Shown here: positions 48,039 through 63,180 of the stretch, piece by piece | Layout of the letters: each line of letters begins with the position of its first letter | How positions within the stretch are numbered: the stretch's first letter is position 1 | Assembly (NCBI GenBank): GCA_963969395.1 | Contig: OZ017798.1 | Location: forward strand, 25,412,173 to 25,476,172 | DNA length: 64,000 bases | Direction of reading: 5' to 3' | Source: Pseudoscleropodium purum | Taxonomy: Eukaryota; Streptophyta; Bryopsida; Hypnales; Brachytheciaceae | The notes under the pieces: model-generated | The model's input: only the letters and a program-made list of their open reading frames with translations | The model's database searches: none | What the model was told of the DNA's origin: nothing | Made by a program: the position numbers and the translations under genes

Positions 48039-49600
48039 GTTGTTCATAATGTGTTGTGCTCTCGTGAGATTGTCTTTGTAGTGGGTTGAGATTTTTGGAG
48101 AGGTTACAAGCTCCTTTTAGACCAGGTGAAGCAAATAGATTAGTCAGGAATGCCATGTGAATTTTTCTTGCGTTCTTTTGTGCCTGAGCTAATTCTTTTC
48201 AGACGACCAGAAAAAGGGATCCAGACTGTCTCCAACTAGATTACCCAGTCGGAGCCAGCTGGTTGAAGTGTAAAGCTCGGAATGTGACAGAGATGCTCAG
48301 AAGTATTTTATCCCCAATAAGAATTGTTCAGCGATTCAATTCTCTTTCGATAAGCAACTGTACTCAATCGTCATGTGCCGCTCGGACTTGGTACATCTGA
48401 GACCAACATATTCGTTACTGCAATTTTTCTGCTGAAGACCTCTTTCATCTGACCCTCTCTTCAATGACGTTCCTGAATATCTAGCAACACTTGCTACTAC
48501 CATTAACTGTTGCACAGTGGTCTCACATTTAAAGTATTTGAACTTCACTCTGATCGTCTTCCGAGTAGTCTCATGAAGGGAGTTAGGGTGTCTTTGAAAA
48601 TGGTGTATGTATGTTGTACCACTTCTATTATAAATTGTTAAGGAGTCCTTACTAAATGCACTTCTAAGGTAGGGCAACTCCAAAGTGGAAAATTCTTGCT
48701 TCAGCACATTGCGAACATTTTGACGATCCATTTTGCGCTCAAATTGACTCCTTATTGCCTAGATTCTCGGCATTTCTGTCAGAGTCTCATTAATCTTACC
48801 TTCTGAAGGTGATGCATCCATTGCATTGACCTTATGTGCTACGATGCCGTCCCCGAATTGATAGTTCCTAACAAAAAAACTTGTTAAGTTAGTGACACCG
48901 TCTGTTGTATGAACGACCAGTGGCGGGTAGCTCGCCGTCTCTATCTGAAATTTGTCCCAGTTTTGCGCAGCTCTTAGTCGTCACGGGTTTACCGGTGCTT
49001 CGTCTCTTCGAATTGGCACATTCCTGAAAACATTGGCACTGAAATTGCAAGTGAGCTGCTTCAAGTGATTTGCATGGATTGAATGCTTGCAATGGAAATG
49101 GTCCATGTATTTCGAAAAAAACAAAAACAAAACAAAAAAACTTTTTATGCTCAAAATTTTTGTAGATCAAAAGAGCTTGTGATTTTGGTGTGGCATCTCG
49201 AACCCCAAATTTTGTAAAGGTAGAAGACTTACATGGAGCGGTCCTCATTGATTGTGAGTGACTACAACTTCAGAGCTAGATTAGGCCTTTACAAGAGTCT
49301 GCTACAACTCTCGCGGAGAGCAATTGAAATCTCAAGTGCGAATTTGAGGTGCGACAATGGGAGCAGGAAGGCTTAGGGTTCGGGCGTTCCTTCCTCAGCA
49401 AATTCCCAATTATCAATCATAATCAGGCTGCTTGAATATGACTGGATTGACTGAGAATTCTACACAATCCAAACGCACGTGTGAAAAGGGTTAAACGGAT
49501 CGGAATATCCCTGTTCACACTCCACTGGACTCGGAAATTCCCCTTTCACAGCGCGCACAGCAAGTGGCAGGCCAGAGAGACCACGCCATCGCTATAGCCG
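48039..49600. other. Intergenic region between oligopeptidase and kinase genes
   Basis: The first few hundred bases probably hold the oligopeptidase 3' untranslated region. Minus-strand open frames of 131 codons (48336-48731) and 119 codons (48889-49248) are visible. Neither shows a recognisable domain or a splice-supported extension, and I do not call them genes. The GC content rises from about 49.5 kb toward the kinase leader. Confidence 0.5.
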
Positions 49601-50845
49601 TGGCCTCGGAATCTTTCTAAGGAAAGGTAGCACGAGGCCACGAGCTTGTTTCTTTTGACTTGGTTCCACGGAATTCGCGTCGAGGTCATATTTTATTTGC
49701 TTCGTGGCTCCTCGCCGGACAGCCACCAGCCAGAAGGTGTGCTGTCGAATTCGTTTTCGTGCGCGAAGTGACGGAGTTCTTGGTGCAGGACGCGTATTGT
49801 CGGTAAATTTGGAGCTCGATTCGGCTTGCGCTCGAGGTAAAAGTCTTCTTTCAGTTCAGCGATTGCGTGTGAGTATTGGTGGTGGTGTGAAACGGCTGCG
49901 CCTGCTTGTGATGTCTGGCGGATTTTGTGGTCACATGCTAGAATTTCGAATGGGAGAGGTTCTAAGAGAGGAAGAGGTATGGTTAGGTACTTAGTCTAGC
50001 TTAACTTCATGCTTGATCGTCTTTCAAGGAGACATCTGGTGGTTGTTTTCGTGCAAATTGGACATGGAAGGGGGATATGGAGGCTATTGACAGATAGAGT
50101 ATCTCTGGACTTGCGGCGGCATTGAGTATCAGTTCTGGTTCTGTTTGTTAAAGATATTGTGTTCTCAAGTATGTCTCTTCCGTCGCAAGTATTTTCTTCT
50201 TAATAGTGCGTGCAATTCTACTGCGTCTCGTGAGGAATTTGAAGGTGGTTTTGTAGTGTCTTATCTGGCTATTCTCTTCGCGGCTGCTACTGTTTGCAGT
50301 GGACGACTGTAGGGTCGTAGGGCAGCACTAATTTGAAGTTTGATTGAGGATCTCGATATGATTAGCTAGCAGCATGAGAAGAAACACTTTGTCAAGCATT
50401 AATTGTTCTTTGGTGTAGTTTAAAGTAGCAGATTACAGGTTTTGGCTCTCTCGACGAAAGAAATTTTAGATTCATCAATCGATTGAGCGGGTTGAGATCA
50501 TGATTTGATGTGCTATCCATGGTCGGATTCCTCCGTTTCTTTAAAGTTTCAGAATATGTAGAGAATGCTTATGTTAGTTTGATAATCCGCAAATTGCCGA
50601 CAGTCTACAATAGACCGCGTCCTGTATTTTATGTGGACGTCTATCTGGACTGGTGTTCTATTGGGAATTGACTTCGGAAGGGGACATATGAAGCTTTTCT
50701 ACGCTTGTGCAGTGAAAGTATTGCATATTTTATAGCGAGATGTGGTGGAGCTTATGCTATTTTGGTGTTCATTTTTGAAAGACTTGTAATACCTATATTT
50801 CATGCTTCTACATCCTCAGAATCACCTGAAGAGCGTAGTTACGAC
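49601..50845 (+). promoter_or_regulatory. Probable promoter and long 5' leader of the MAP kinase gene
   Basis: The kinase start codon at 50846 is preceded by more than 1 kb of mixed-composition sequence without a recognisable gene, probably leader that may contain an intron. The frame of the kinase stays open upstream to a TTG at 50705 with no earlier ATG. No core promoter element can be assigned with confidence. Confidence 0.35.
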
Positions 50846-53205
<2,360 letters not shown>

Positions 53206-55112
53206 CTTCGCCTTAACATAAAATCAGAAGGGCCTTAAATCCTCCGAGAAGCAAATGGTGGGCCATGTTTCTACACTTGGGTTCGAGTTTCTTGAACTTT
53301 TTGTTGCAATGGCTTTAATCCATTGAACAACGTGATCTCTACATTGTGTATTTTTGCAATCTTCGATCCTTGAGCGATTACATTAGTCATAGAGTAACAC
53401 TTCTATTTTTGGAATTTGCTCTTTATCTCTGGATTTCTCCCAAGGGACTTTGTGCCGGAGCCGTGCTGTTTATACTACGATAAAACTTTTCAAATGACCT
53501 CGTGTAGTTTTGTCTGCGCACAATAAGTCCCAATTGAAGAGACCTGGATCGAACTTCTATTTCACATGCGGGAGATGATGAAGATTCCTCTTTTTGGCAA
53601 GTCTCTAACTCAGCCGCTGTCAGTCTGCGTCTGTTGATACTGGAATATGAGTTTCTAGTTTACCAACGAACACTTGCTTTCTTAAAATTCCCACTCAGCT
53701 ATACAAACAACATTGAGACTGTGTAACCAGTCCTTCCTAAGCTGGGCCCTCATGACTTCTTGCATCACCTTTTATTTTGCAACCACAATCTTATTATGTC
53801 CATTTTCTCTCTTCTTACAAGCAGAAATCAGCATGTGTAGTCTGTTTTATGTGACCACTTTCAAATTTAAGTATACAAGTGCATGTCCATTTCAATTCAG
53901 TGTGAGTGTATTAAGGTCACTGCATCTAATCGCAACCCTTACCCCAAAACAACCCCTAAGATTCTTCCCTCATAGAACTGATACTGTACACCAATTCCAC
54001 TTCAATTTTTAGCAAAATTTTCAACTCTTAATCAGCAAATGAATTTTTTTTTGGGTACTTGTATTGAGTTGAACAAAGAATATGCTCTTGAGGAGACAAT
54101 TATCTTTTATTGGAGACAATAGTATTTACTTTGGATGCTTAGAATTGCATCACCTCTTTTGCACACATAGATATTAGTTGTCTTTCTTACTTGTTTATAC
54201 ATATTCATGCATGTTTGTACATGCATACATAATTGACCAATTTGAAAAGACATTGTGAGAAGAAATATAGGTCTTGAGGTTTTCCAGTCAAATTCTTACA
54301 TGAGACAAAAGACCACAACTCATGTCACTATGACTCATGGGAAAATTTCACTCTTTAATGGCATGCACATCTTGAGGACTTTGAAAATTCTTTGATAGAA
54401 GGGCCAATATTTCCTCTAAACACAAACAAAATTCTTTAGGAATTTACTTTGCTTGCTCATAAAGACATTTGAACTTGCTATAAATTTCCATCATTTTTTA
54501 AAGTTCATTGAAATATCCTATTGATTGTGTGTAGGTTTCAATCTTCCAATTTTCAACATTCCTTTTATAATGACTTTTAGCCCCATATTGTCAAATTATC
54601 AAAAATGACTCCTCAATAATACAGCACATTCTCCAACCTACAAGAGTGACATGTTAAAGATGGAGAATAATTCTTATATATTATTCCCCTTTCCTCAACT
54701 TTTTAGAAATTTAAATTCTTAATCTATAGGTTTATTGAGACTATATTTTTGAGAGAACATCTCTTGTTAATATGTGTACAATGTAATTTTGTACATTCTT
54801 GAGAGAACATCTATTGCTATTATGTGTACAATTATGTGCACAATGTAATTTTGTACAATCTAGGAACATAGAGGAAAATAACTAAAATATGAGGGGAATT
54901 CATGAAATTTAAGAATTAGATAACAAGCCAATGAATCAAGGCAAGACAATAAATCAACACGCTCGAGTTGACGGTAAGGAGTAGCGACCAAGATCAAAAA
55001 GGAGATGGCTGTACATCTTCCAGAAATTCAGCCTGCAAGATTCATCAAAAATCCATGAAGACGACAATGGTGCACGGCTCGAAGCTCAAGTCTGCATTAG
55101 AGAAGCATCTGT
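53206..55112. other. Convergent intergenic region
   Basis: The space between the kinase and myotubularin stop codons is about 1.9 kb. It probably holds the two 3' untranslated regions and AT-rich filler. No gene is seen. A short tandem duplication is listed separately. The 99-codon frame at 53713-54012 has no recognisable domain. Confidence 0.6.
54751..54860. repeat. Tandem duplication of about 50-60 bp
   Basis: GAGAGAACATCT begins both units (54751 and 54801). Each continues through TATGTGTACAAT and ends at GTAATTTTGTACA. The second unit carries a 10-base insertion repeating ATTATGTG. It is a recent local duplication in the convergent intergenic space. Confidence 0.85.
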
Positions 55113-58100
55113 TCAGACTTGATTAAAGCTTAAATTCCCCTTCTTCGGGACATTAATCTCAAATGATGGCCCAAGCAAAACGTTCGGAATGAACCACTTC
55201 CCACCTCTGAAAGAGAAAATCTACAAGGGTGATATTATTTCCAGACTCTGAGATGAAGTTTCGTAAACTGTATCCGCAATTTACATACTCCCCCTCCAAG
55301 ATTGGCACTATAGACTCTAGAGAGAGAACATTAACGGAGTAGCATTTCATATTTTATACAATGACTTACGTGACATCAGAGACTATCAAAGGTGGTTGCT
55401 GCACGTCTCGTTCCCCTTCTGAGTCTGGTTGCTCTGAGTCAAAGTAGGATTCCAAAATTGAAAGCTGTTCTAAGGCAGCGAAGTCAGCACGAAGCCCAAT
55501 GAATGCACTGCCAATTCTAGCACAACCCGTTTGAGGCCAACGACAGCTTTCTCCCGGTAGAAGCCCACAACTGCTGTTGTGGTCAGTCCCATCTGGTCTT
55601 CGAAAAACATTGCTTGTTGCATCCATATCTGCTTGCATAGATACAGATACGGACAACTGCCGCTCCTCGCTGTTATTCTCCTCTACAGTGCCGAATCTTG
55701 CAGTACTTAAGGCCTGGCTCCTATTATCACCACTTTCACTTGTAAAATCTGGGCTCTCTTCGTCCGAGGCATCTAAAAGTTGAGATGCCGTATTATTTAT
55801 ACGAATCTTGCAACCAACAGCCTCTATAACTTGCTTCAAAGCTGCCATTTCCCGCCTCCCACGCCTTGCAGAAGCCACGGTCTGTAATCGCCCTTGTTTT
55901 TCCTTTCGTAGCTGCTCCATTAACACTTTTCTCTCTGCTAATAAATCCTTCACTTTGTCTTCTGCTCTGTCCTTCGCCTGCACAACAGCAAACGAAAAAG
56001 AAAACGCATAAGACACAACTATATTACTGCGTTAGAAAAGTGCTGAAGATATGAGCTACCAAATGTCTCGTTATCCGTTTGTTCAATTTTGGCAACAAGA
56101 TAGCTGATCAAGAACAGAATGAAACCATCGCAAGATCTTTCTGGTTATGGTTTTGAAGCTAGCAAACATGCATTCAGTCTATACCATGGTTTGGTGAGGG
56201 TTGGCGAAGGAGTAATTAACGATAAGTACGAGAGTCTTAGACAGCTCACCATTCGAGCTGACGAGAAGGTCTCAGCAAGTCTATGAGTAGCTGATTCAAG
56301 GTCACCACCATGAGACCAGCCTACAGGAGGGTTGCCCCCGGTATTTGCAAGGCTGGGACAAGACCAACGTAAAAAGTATTGGCGCCATAAACTAGGAGCG
56401 GAGGCTGCAGCAGGTGGTAGAAGCACACCAGCATTTTGAGAGATATTGTACAACAGGTTGTAGTGCTCATGCTCTCTTCCCCGGGGTTCACGCTTGTGCT
56501 TCAAATATGCCCACACGCAAGCAGTAGATTCTGTAACTCCTCCCTGAACCCTTTCCTTTTCACTGCATCATAGATTCAACTAACATTGGCATCCCTTCTC
56601 AAAATATATTGCAAATCTCAGTTACCGCATCAATCTTCAAAGCTCTCATAACCAAGTAAAGGGTAAACTTGCAGTTCCAGTAGAAACAAAGGATAGCAGC
56701 TCCATGTTATCAGACTAATCTTATGCAAAAGAATTGGAATTGGAATTGGAAGTAAAATTAACATGGTTACATAACACCGGGATTTGCGTGGGACCTGTTA
56801 CAGAGAAAATTCCCAAACCGGCATGAAAGCACGCAATCCATGAGCTCCACCAGGTATGCCTGAATGAATAGGACAGTGGAATACATTGAAAGGCAAGTCG
56901 TACTTTGAACTTCATTCATCAAATACTACAGAACATCCCAAGCCACTTTCTGTTTCCATCATAATTTCTTTCTATTACCGCAATCATCAATCACTGAACT
57001 TCATTTCAGGAATTGAAAGTTGGATAATGACATTAAAACATAACCTGGCGGGACACTAATAACAGAAGAAGTGCCACACTCGCAAAAATGTAAATTTACC
57101 TGAGTAAACTCAAAAGCCTTTGGATAGATTCGCAGAAGTAGAGCCACAGCATCCATCCACTACGACAGCAGATGAATTAGTCACGGAATAATCCATATTC
57201 TTTAATCGAAAATATGCTGAGAATCACATCCTTTGATCCAACTAACAGAAAGAGGTATAAAGAAAAGGTACCTGAAGGAAAATCGGTGAATAGTCACTTG
57301 ACTGTGCACCCGGAGATTGACTACCGACGGGGGAAGAAAATGAATTCTCAAGAGCCCCTCGCGCTGGTGAGGTGGAAGCCTGGCCTGCTTGCCGCATTAC
57401 TGAATCAGTCACAGCCAAGTTCGGCGTCCCAGTGAAAGTAGGATTTCCGAGTCGATCTGAAAACATATGTCCGAAAGCCAGCCAGTCCTTCTCTATAAGT
57501 GCCTGTTCATACCAGCCATTTCCATTAATCAGATGATGGCAAGCTCTAGAAAGTCAATCTCACCTAGGAACTACAAGCACTTGATCCGACTTTAAGATTA
57601 TCGTCAGTAGAGGCACAACAATAACATATTCAAAACACTGCACTATCATACAATGCAAGATAGAGAGATGCATTCATGTAGAATAGTCGAAATAGACATC
57701 ATTACCTGAAAACCCTGAAAGGTACGGTAATATGGATCAAGCAAGAGGCTTGCCAAAGCAACCAGTTGTGCAGTTCTATCCCATCCATCACTGTAAAACC
57801 ACGATGCAATTTTAACTTCGACATAGGTATCCTTAAAAATTGATAGAGCGTTGATAAAAATTAAAAGCACTGTATAAAACGGTTCACAAAGAAAACAAAT
57901 ACAAAACCTCCTGCGCTGAGATAATCCCGAGTGCAGGTACATGGTCAGACAACAACTTAAGCAAAGTAGGGACCTATTCAATGCGTCACCTGCAATGAAC
58001 CAAAACAGAAGCACCCTCGAGGTGTATACGAGCAGCAATCCACACGGCACTTGTCAGAATCTTATGACAGTGCAGTAGCCAGCCACTATCCTCCAACGCC

Positions 58101-61100
58101 GACGCTGCACCCACTACACTGGCAACATTCCCACCCACCCATGCGCGTCCTCCACTTCGCTGCACGCATACCCTGCCTGTGTAAGTTCAAGAACAAGAGC
58201 AAGACAGCCGACCCAAGGACTGCAAGGAGGATCAGGCAAGCCAAGTTGGGGATTCCTCTTCCCTCAAACCAATTAAGACCAACCTCTCACACCTTAAAGC
58301 CACTGAAAAAGGAACCTTGCATACCAATAAGGAAGACGATCCATCAGAGGAACACGCCCCGTGAGTATCCAAGAACTCACGCATTTTAGTCAAGCTGTCA
58401 CGCATCCCATGAATATTATCAATGCCCAAGAAAATCACCTGAGGAACAATATCAAAACACCCCATCAGCAGACTATTAAAATGGTTCACAGAACTTCGCA
58501 CCACAAATAAAAATAATACATGTTTTACCTCAGATCGTTGATAATTTGCAGATGATTCCGACCCACCACCCATTGCACCGTTGGCCAACGCATTCTTTCT
58601 GGGTCGAGCATCCGCAATATATAACTTCCTGCAGAAAACAAGTGATCATCATACGTGCAAATAGGAAACGCTCGTTGAGCATAAAAACGCATCAACAAAC
58701 CCAATTTAATATTGTTGATGAACTTGCATTGCAAACCAATCAAAACTGTCCTGCATTGCAAGTTTTTGAGAAAATCAAAGAATCAACATGGATAGTGTCA
58801 GTTGTAATCTACTTGTGTGGTATCAAAGGCGACCCTAGAAAACCAGTAACGATGAAATCGAAACCAAGCAACTCATACCACTGCACGTTATTCCTTCCAG
58901 TTCATATTCGTACTACTATGGGCAATAAAAGTCAAGACACAAATAAATACCTATGCGGCTGATTTGCAATATTACAAATCGTTGCCACGAGCTTTTCATC
59001 AGCAGGACTGCACATCATCAAGGGCCTCCGAATGTCAGTAATCGTAACCCTTAGAGAATGAGCATTTGCATTAATCATGATGAACTTCAAAAGCAAAATG
59101 AAACAGTCTCCAGCACCAAATTTCTCATACCTAGCCGAACAGCTAGTCACACAATTACACCATACTCATAACATCCCTACCTGCGTGTCATTCCAAACCC
59201 TGTGAATGGCTGGGAAGATCGAGCAAGCACAGCTCCATTATCTGCACATTGCAATAAGTACCAATCTTGTAAAGTTGAAAGACGCAGGAAGATTAGATAC
59301 ATTTACTAGGCTCAACATATAACACCATAGGACCTAAGTAATTAACAGAAATAAAATGGAAACTGCAAGAACTTACCAGGGTGTTGCCAGCAAAGATGCG
59401 CAAACCTGCCCCTAGAGCGAAAAAGAGCAGCCTGCTGTACCTCGTCATCACTGTCATGAGAAACATAAAAAGACCATTAGTCTGCCTTCACACAAATACT
59501 CCGTAAGCATGCTACGTTAAAAGTATAGAAGTTTCCAGCAACCTCATTAGCTTACTGAAGTACCTGACCGATTTTGGCATCACAATAAGCGATGGATAGG
59601 TCGGGCAAACGTTGTAATTTGCATTCGCTTCGCAAAGCCGCCAAGCAATGCCACGTTGAGATTGTTCCATCGCATTTTGAGAAGCATGATTATCCCTCGA
59701 TATAAGGCGGACGTATTCCGCACGCAATCTTTGGCGTGGATCACCACTTGTATGACAGGTATCTGAAAAGGCGTACAAATCATATAGTCGAGTAGGTCTT
59801 GTTCGATATACCAACGCCTCACGTACCTTCCTCCGCTGATAAAATCAAGGTTATCAGACCTGGTTAATTCCGATCATTACCTCAGTAATTATATTGACAG
59901 AGAACTGACACCTCAGAATCCTGCTTAAAAGAATCATCAACCCTGGAAAAGAAACGAGTATCAAAATTAAATTCACCTGCTTCGTGTGAGGCAGAAAACC
60001 AAACGTAATAGTTCGCAAATCCTTCCCTTCAATCATCAAACAGTAAATCAACAGGTTTAAAGCATTCGTCTTCTTTTATTCCCTGTCGACAGAAGCGAAT
60101 AAACACAGCGACTTGACTTACACAATTGAGGTGAACTGAGCAGGGTAAGTAAACATCAACTATATATCGAATGAATACAGAAAATGACTCTCAGTACAAG
60201 ACGTAATCCTCGTTGAGTTATGATATAGTATAAATGCACAAGATGCTTGAACATCACGCACCAACTACTGTAAGCAAACGCCTTGAGGCTGTGCTTTGAG
60301 AAGCAGTGGATGTCTTTACAACCTGAACCTCAAGAGTGAAGCGATCATGGTTATCTCTGGCCACAGCTTGCGTAAGACTGATTCTGCGGCACCGTAAGAC
60401 AAACGGATGCTCTTTGTGCAGACTAATCGTGAATAATACAATTTCAACATTCAAAATGATCCTGGAACTGTATCAATTCAGACGACTTCAGCAAATAAAG
60501 ACTGAGTTTACACTTTCAAAAACAGCCAGAGTACTGTTAGCCATAAAATAGTCTGTCAATTAACCAGTGAGAACTTGTATGCGATGAAGCAATTAGAAAA
60601 CCAGCACCTTCTTCAAAGAAAACGGCTTCTCACCTGCTTTGAAAAGTTTTCGATGGTTAACAAAGGAATAGTTCCGAGTGGTAACGGGAGTTTTGCACCC
60701 CCTCCCTGCGACATCCACAAAGACCGTTGAGTCGAACAAACACATCACAACACTCTAGAAAGAAAATCCTCATTTTACATGCTTTTCAGACTAGACAGGG
60801 ACCAATGATTTTACAATCAATATGCCTTGACCTCAAAGACGATCTTCACCAAAAAACAGGTTTGTGTGCATACATGACACAAAACTATATCGCAAAAACT
60901 TTCATCCGAACACCAACCGCATGCACGTAGGGTTGAGCACGTAGTTATTATATCAAAAGTTCAACGACGCCGCGAGACATACCAGGAAAACTAGTCGGTA
61001 ATTTGTGATAAATAAAGTGCCGGCTATTTCCAAATTCAGAAGAACCGCTCCATGCGCCTGCGCAGATAAGAAAATTAATTTCATTACTCGTTAGACAATT

Positions 61101-61691
61101 CATCTCAATGTTCAAAGTATCTGCAGCGTACCAAACTACAAAGTTCAAGTACAGCTGTGAGTTGCGGAGAACAATCTTGGAAGCACTGATTCAAATTAAG
61201 CTTCTCCTTCCACATTCTAACACCGCAATTACTCAATCCTCACTATCTTTCCAATGCTCATAGATTCATAGATTGTAAAGCCTAAATCCAATCCGTACGA
61301 CACCTACAAACTATTCCATAATTCGTCCGCCACCACTTCCAAGAGAGACTCAGGATGAAGAAATAGCAATCACAACAGAACTGAACCTCTTCCACAACAG
61401 CTTCAGCCGGCAACAGAAAGTCGTCCCCGCCGTGCATCATTACCCTCCCCGAGCCCTGCAATCGCACAAATTTCTCAATCCTCACCACGAAACCCCTAAC
61501 AACGCAGTCAAATTTTTTTTTTAAACTGAAAGAAAACAAGAAAAATATTCTGAAAAAAATCCGAAGAATCCGATGATGATATCCCGCACCTTGCTCGACG
61601 TGGAGTTGCCGACCTCCACCGGCGTCCAGTCCAAGCCATCCATCCAGCCCTCGACGGTAAACCCCGAGTCCATACTGTGCCATCCAGCCAT
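55113..61691 (-). CDS. Myotubularin-type phosphoinositide 3-phosphatase
   Basis: Twenty exons on the minus strand, from 61691-61590 to 55206-55113. The main ones are 59835-59564, 58159-57990, 57790-57706, 57502-57272, 56562-56250 and 55977-55370. Phase closes throughout, giving about 916 aa. A PH-GRAM-like domain fills about residues 55-150 ([13 protein letters not shown], then GFLPHTKQ). The catalytic core holds [42 protein letters not shown] and the signature HCSDGWDRT, with Cys431 and Arg437 of CX5R intact, so the enzyme is probably active. The C-terminal third has [20 protein letters not shown], a charged coiled-coil-like stretch (about 684-725) and [12 protein letters not shown], as in plant MTM1/MTM2. 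These remove the 3-phosphate from PI3P and PI(3,5)P2 on endomembranes. An in-frame TAA at 55366-55368 would end an 886-aa form; it lies inside a probable last intron (see findings). Confidence 0.92.
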
Positions 61692-61759
61692 CACTACAAC
61701 GCTCTCTGCCACCACTCCATCACCATGTCCTAACCAAAACTAAAACCCTAGTTCGCGAA

Positions 61760-62377
61760 CTCCCGGTTAATTAGACGAATTCTAAGCGAAGCGAACAAGC
61801 ACCACCGATCCTCAGCACTTGTGCAACAATCACTCGACAAATTTTGCCCACCACCTTCGCTCTACCTCTTTCCAATCCTCATTGGATCCCTTCAGTGGCG
61901 AAGTTTAGTCGGGATTTTCGTGGCCGCAGGTTTCTCTCCTTCTCCGTGTTTCAGTCAAGGCAAGCTGAACTATAGATTTTCCAACGATATGAACCAATCA
62001 CCTGCTTGATCACACAGAACCTTAGAACGAATCCAACAGTCTAATCCCACAGTTTCGTCCTCTCTGAAACAGGATTAGGGTTAAATCTTGAATTTCTTAA
62101 GAAGGCAGCTGCAAAGTTGGATCCCAGAAAACCACAGCTCTTCGATTTTCGTTGGTGGCGGTTGATTGCTGGGTGACTGACCTGCTCAAAGAGCTCGATT
62201 ATCAGAGAATTTGGAATGCGAGCAGAAGATGTTTTTAAGCTTCAGAAATCACATACTTACAAGCGTAGACAGACAGATTTGCTGAGCAGTGTGCGAAGCT
62301 CCTCCACTCACAGAGAGCCTTGACCAGCCGTAGGGCGAAAGTTTATCTCTTCTGAACACCAAATCACAAGTTTTGTT
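61760..62377 (-). promoter_or_regulatory. Probable promoter and 5' leader of the myotubularin gene
   Basis: The stretch between the start codon at 61691 and the transposon-like element at 62378 is of mixed composition and probably holds the leader and core promoter. A TAG in frame about 40 bases before the ATG supports the chosen start. No TATA box can be assigned. Confidence 0.35.
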
Positions 62378-63180
62378 GTTGTCACACCTTCTCCTCCATT
62401 CTCAATCTTCAAAGAATGAGGACGTGGCACTCTCCTCTGGACTTGCACCTTGACTTGCAGAGGGCCCATCCTCCCAAAGATTGAGAAAATTTAATTAGTG
62501 GTTGTCACACCTTATCTAAGAATGAAACTTTTATGAATAGTGAGAAGATATGGAATGAAAAGAGGAGCCAATCAAAAACCTTTCTCAATCCACGAAGAAG
62601 GTGTACCCCTTAGGTATTGTGTAGAGAATGAGAATAGAGAGAAGTGTTCAAATATGATTCAAGGTCGATGCAATAATTTTTCAGCGCACATTTATTCAAT
62701 CTCAAATTTGGAGGGAAAAGACGAGATCTACAGGAGAAGATCGATTGTGTCAATGTTTAGCATTCATTGTGTTTAAGCGTCAATGTTGAGGGCCAGGTTT
62801 TCGATTGGCCAATGTATTTTTGAAATGGGTAGTGGGTCTTGGACAATCTCTGGTAGCGCCTCATGGTCGACCCATCTCCCACCTCGACCATCCTCTCACT
62901 CTACTTGTTTCACTTTGGCAAAGATTCAGTTTCATTTCTAGGCCACTAATTCTTCTTTTCATTGAATTCATCAAGTGAAAGCAAAATGCGTAGGATGAGA
63001 GCAAAATGAAAACTTTGCAAGCGAAATGTTCTTCATACCCATTCCTTATCTCCAAAGGAAAAAAATTCCTATCCTCAATTTTTAGGGAATGGTCCCTTTG
63101 CAAGCCTTTGCAAGCCAACAAGAGAATTCAACATCCTCATTCTTTAAAGATTGAGAATGGAGAGATGAAGGTTTGACAAC
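62378..63180. mobile_element. Non-autonomous element with about 46-bp terminal inverted repeats
   Basis: The left end GTTGTCACACCTTCTCCTCC, then ATTCTCAATCTTCAAAGAAT, then GAGGA (62378-62423) matches the reverse complement of 63135-63180 with only a few differences and small gaps. GTTGTCACACCTT is repeated inside at 62501-62513. The element is about 800 bp and has no transposase frame; an 86-codon frame inside is unrecognised. It lies about 0.7 kb upstream of the myotubularin start codon. No clear target duplication was seen, so the superfamily is open. Confidence 0.7.

Noticed and set aside
48336..48731. A 131-codon minus-strand gene
   Set aside because: No domain, no clear splice extension and no promoter context. 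It resembles chance or relic coding in intergenic DNA.
50705..50845. A 47-residue N-terminal extension of the MAP kinase
   Set aside because: The frame is open but begins with TTG. The ATG at 50846 gives the standard family N-terminus.
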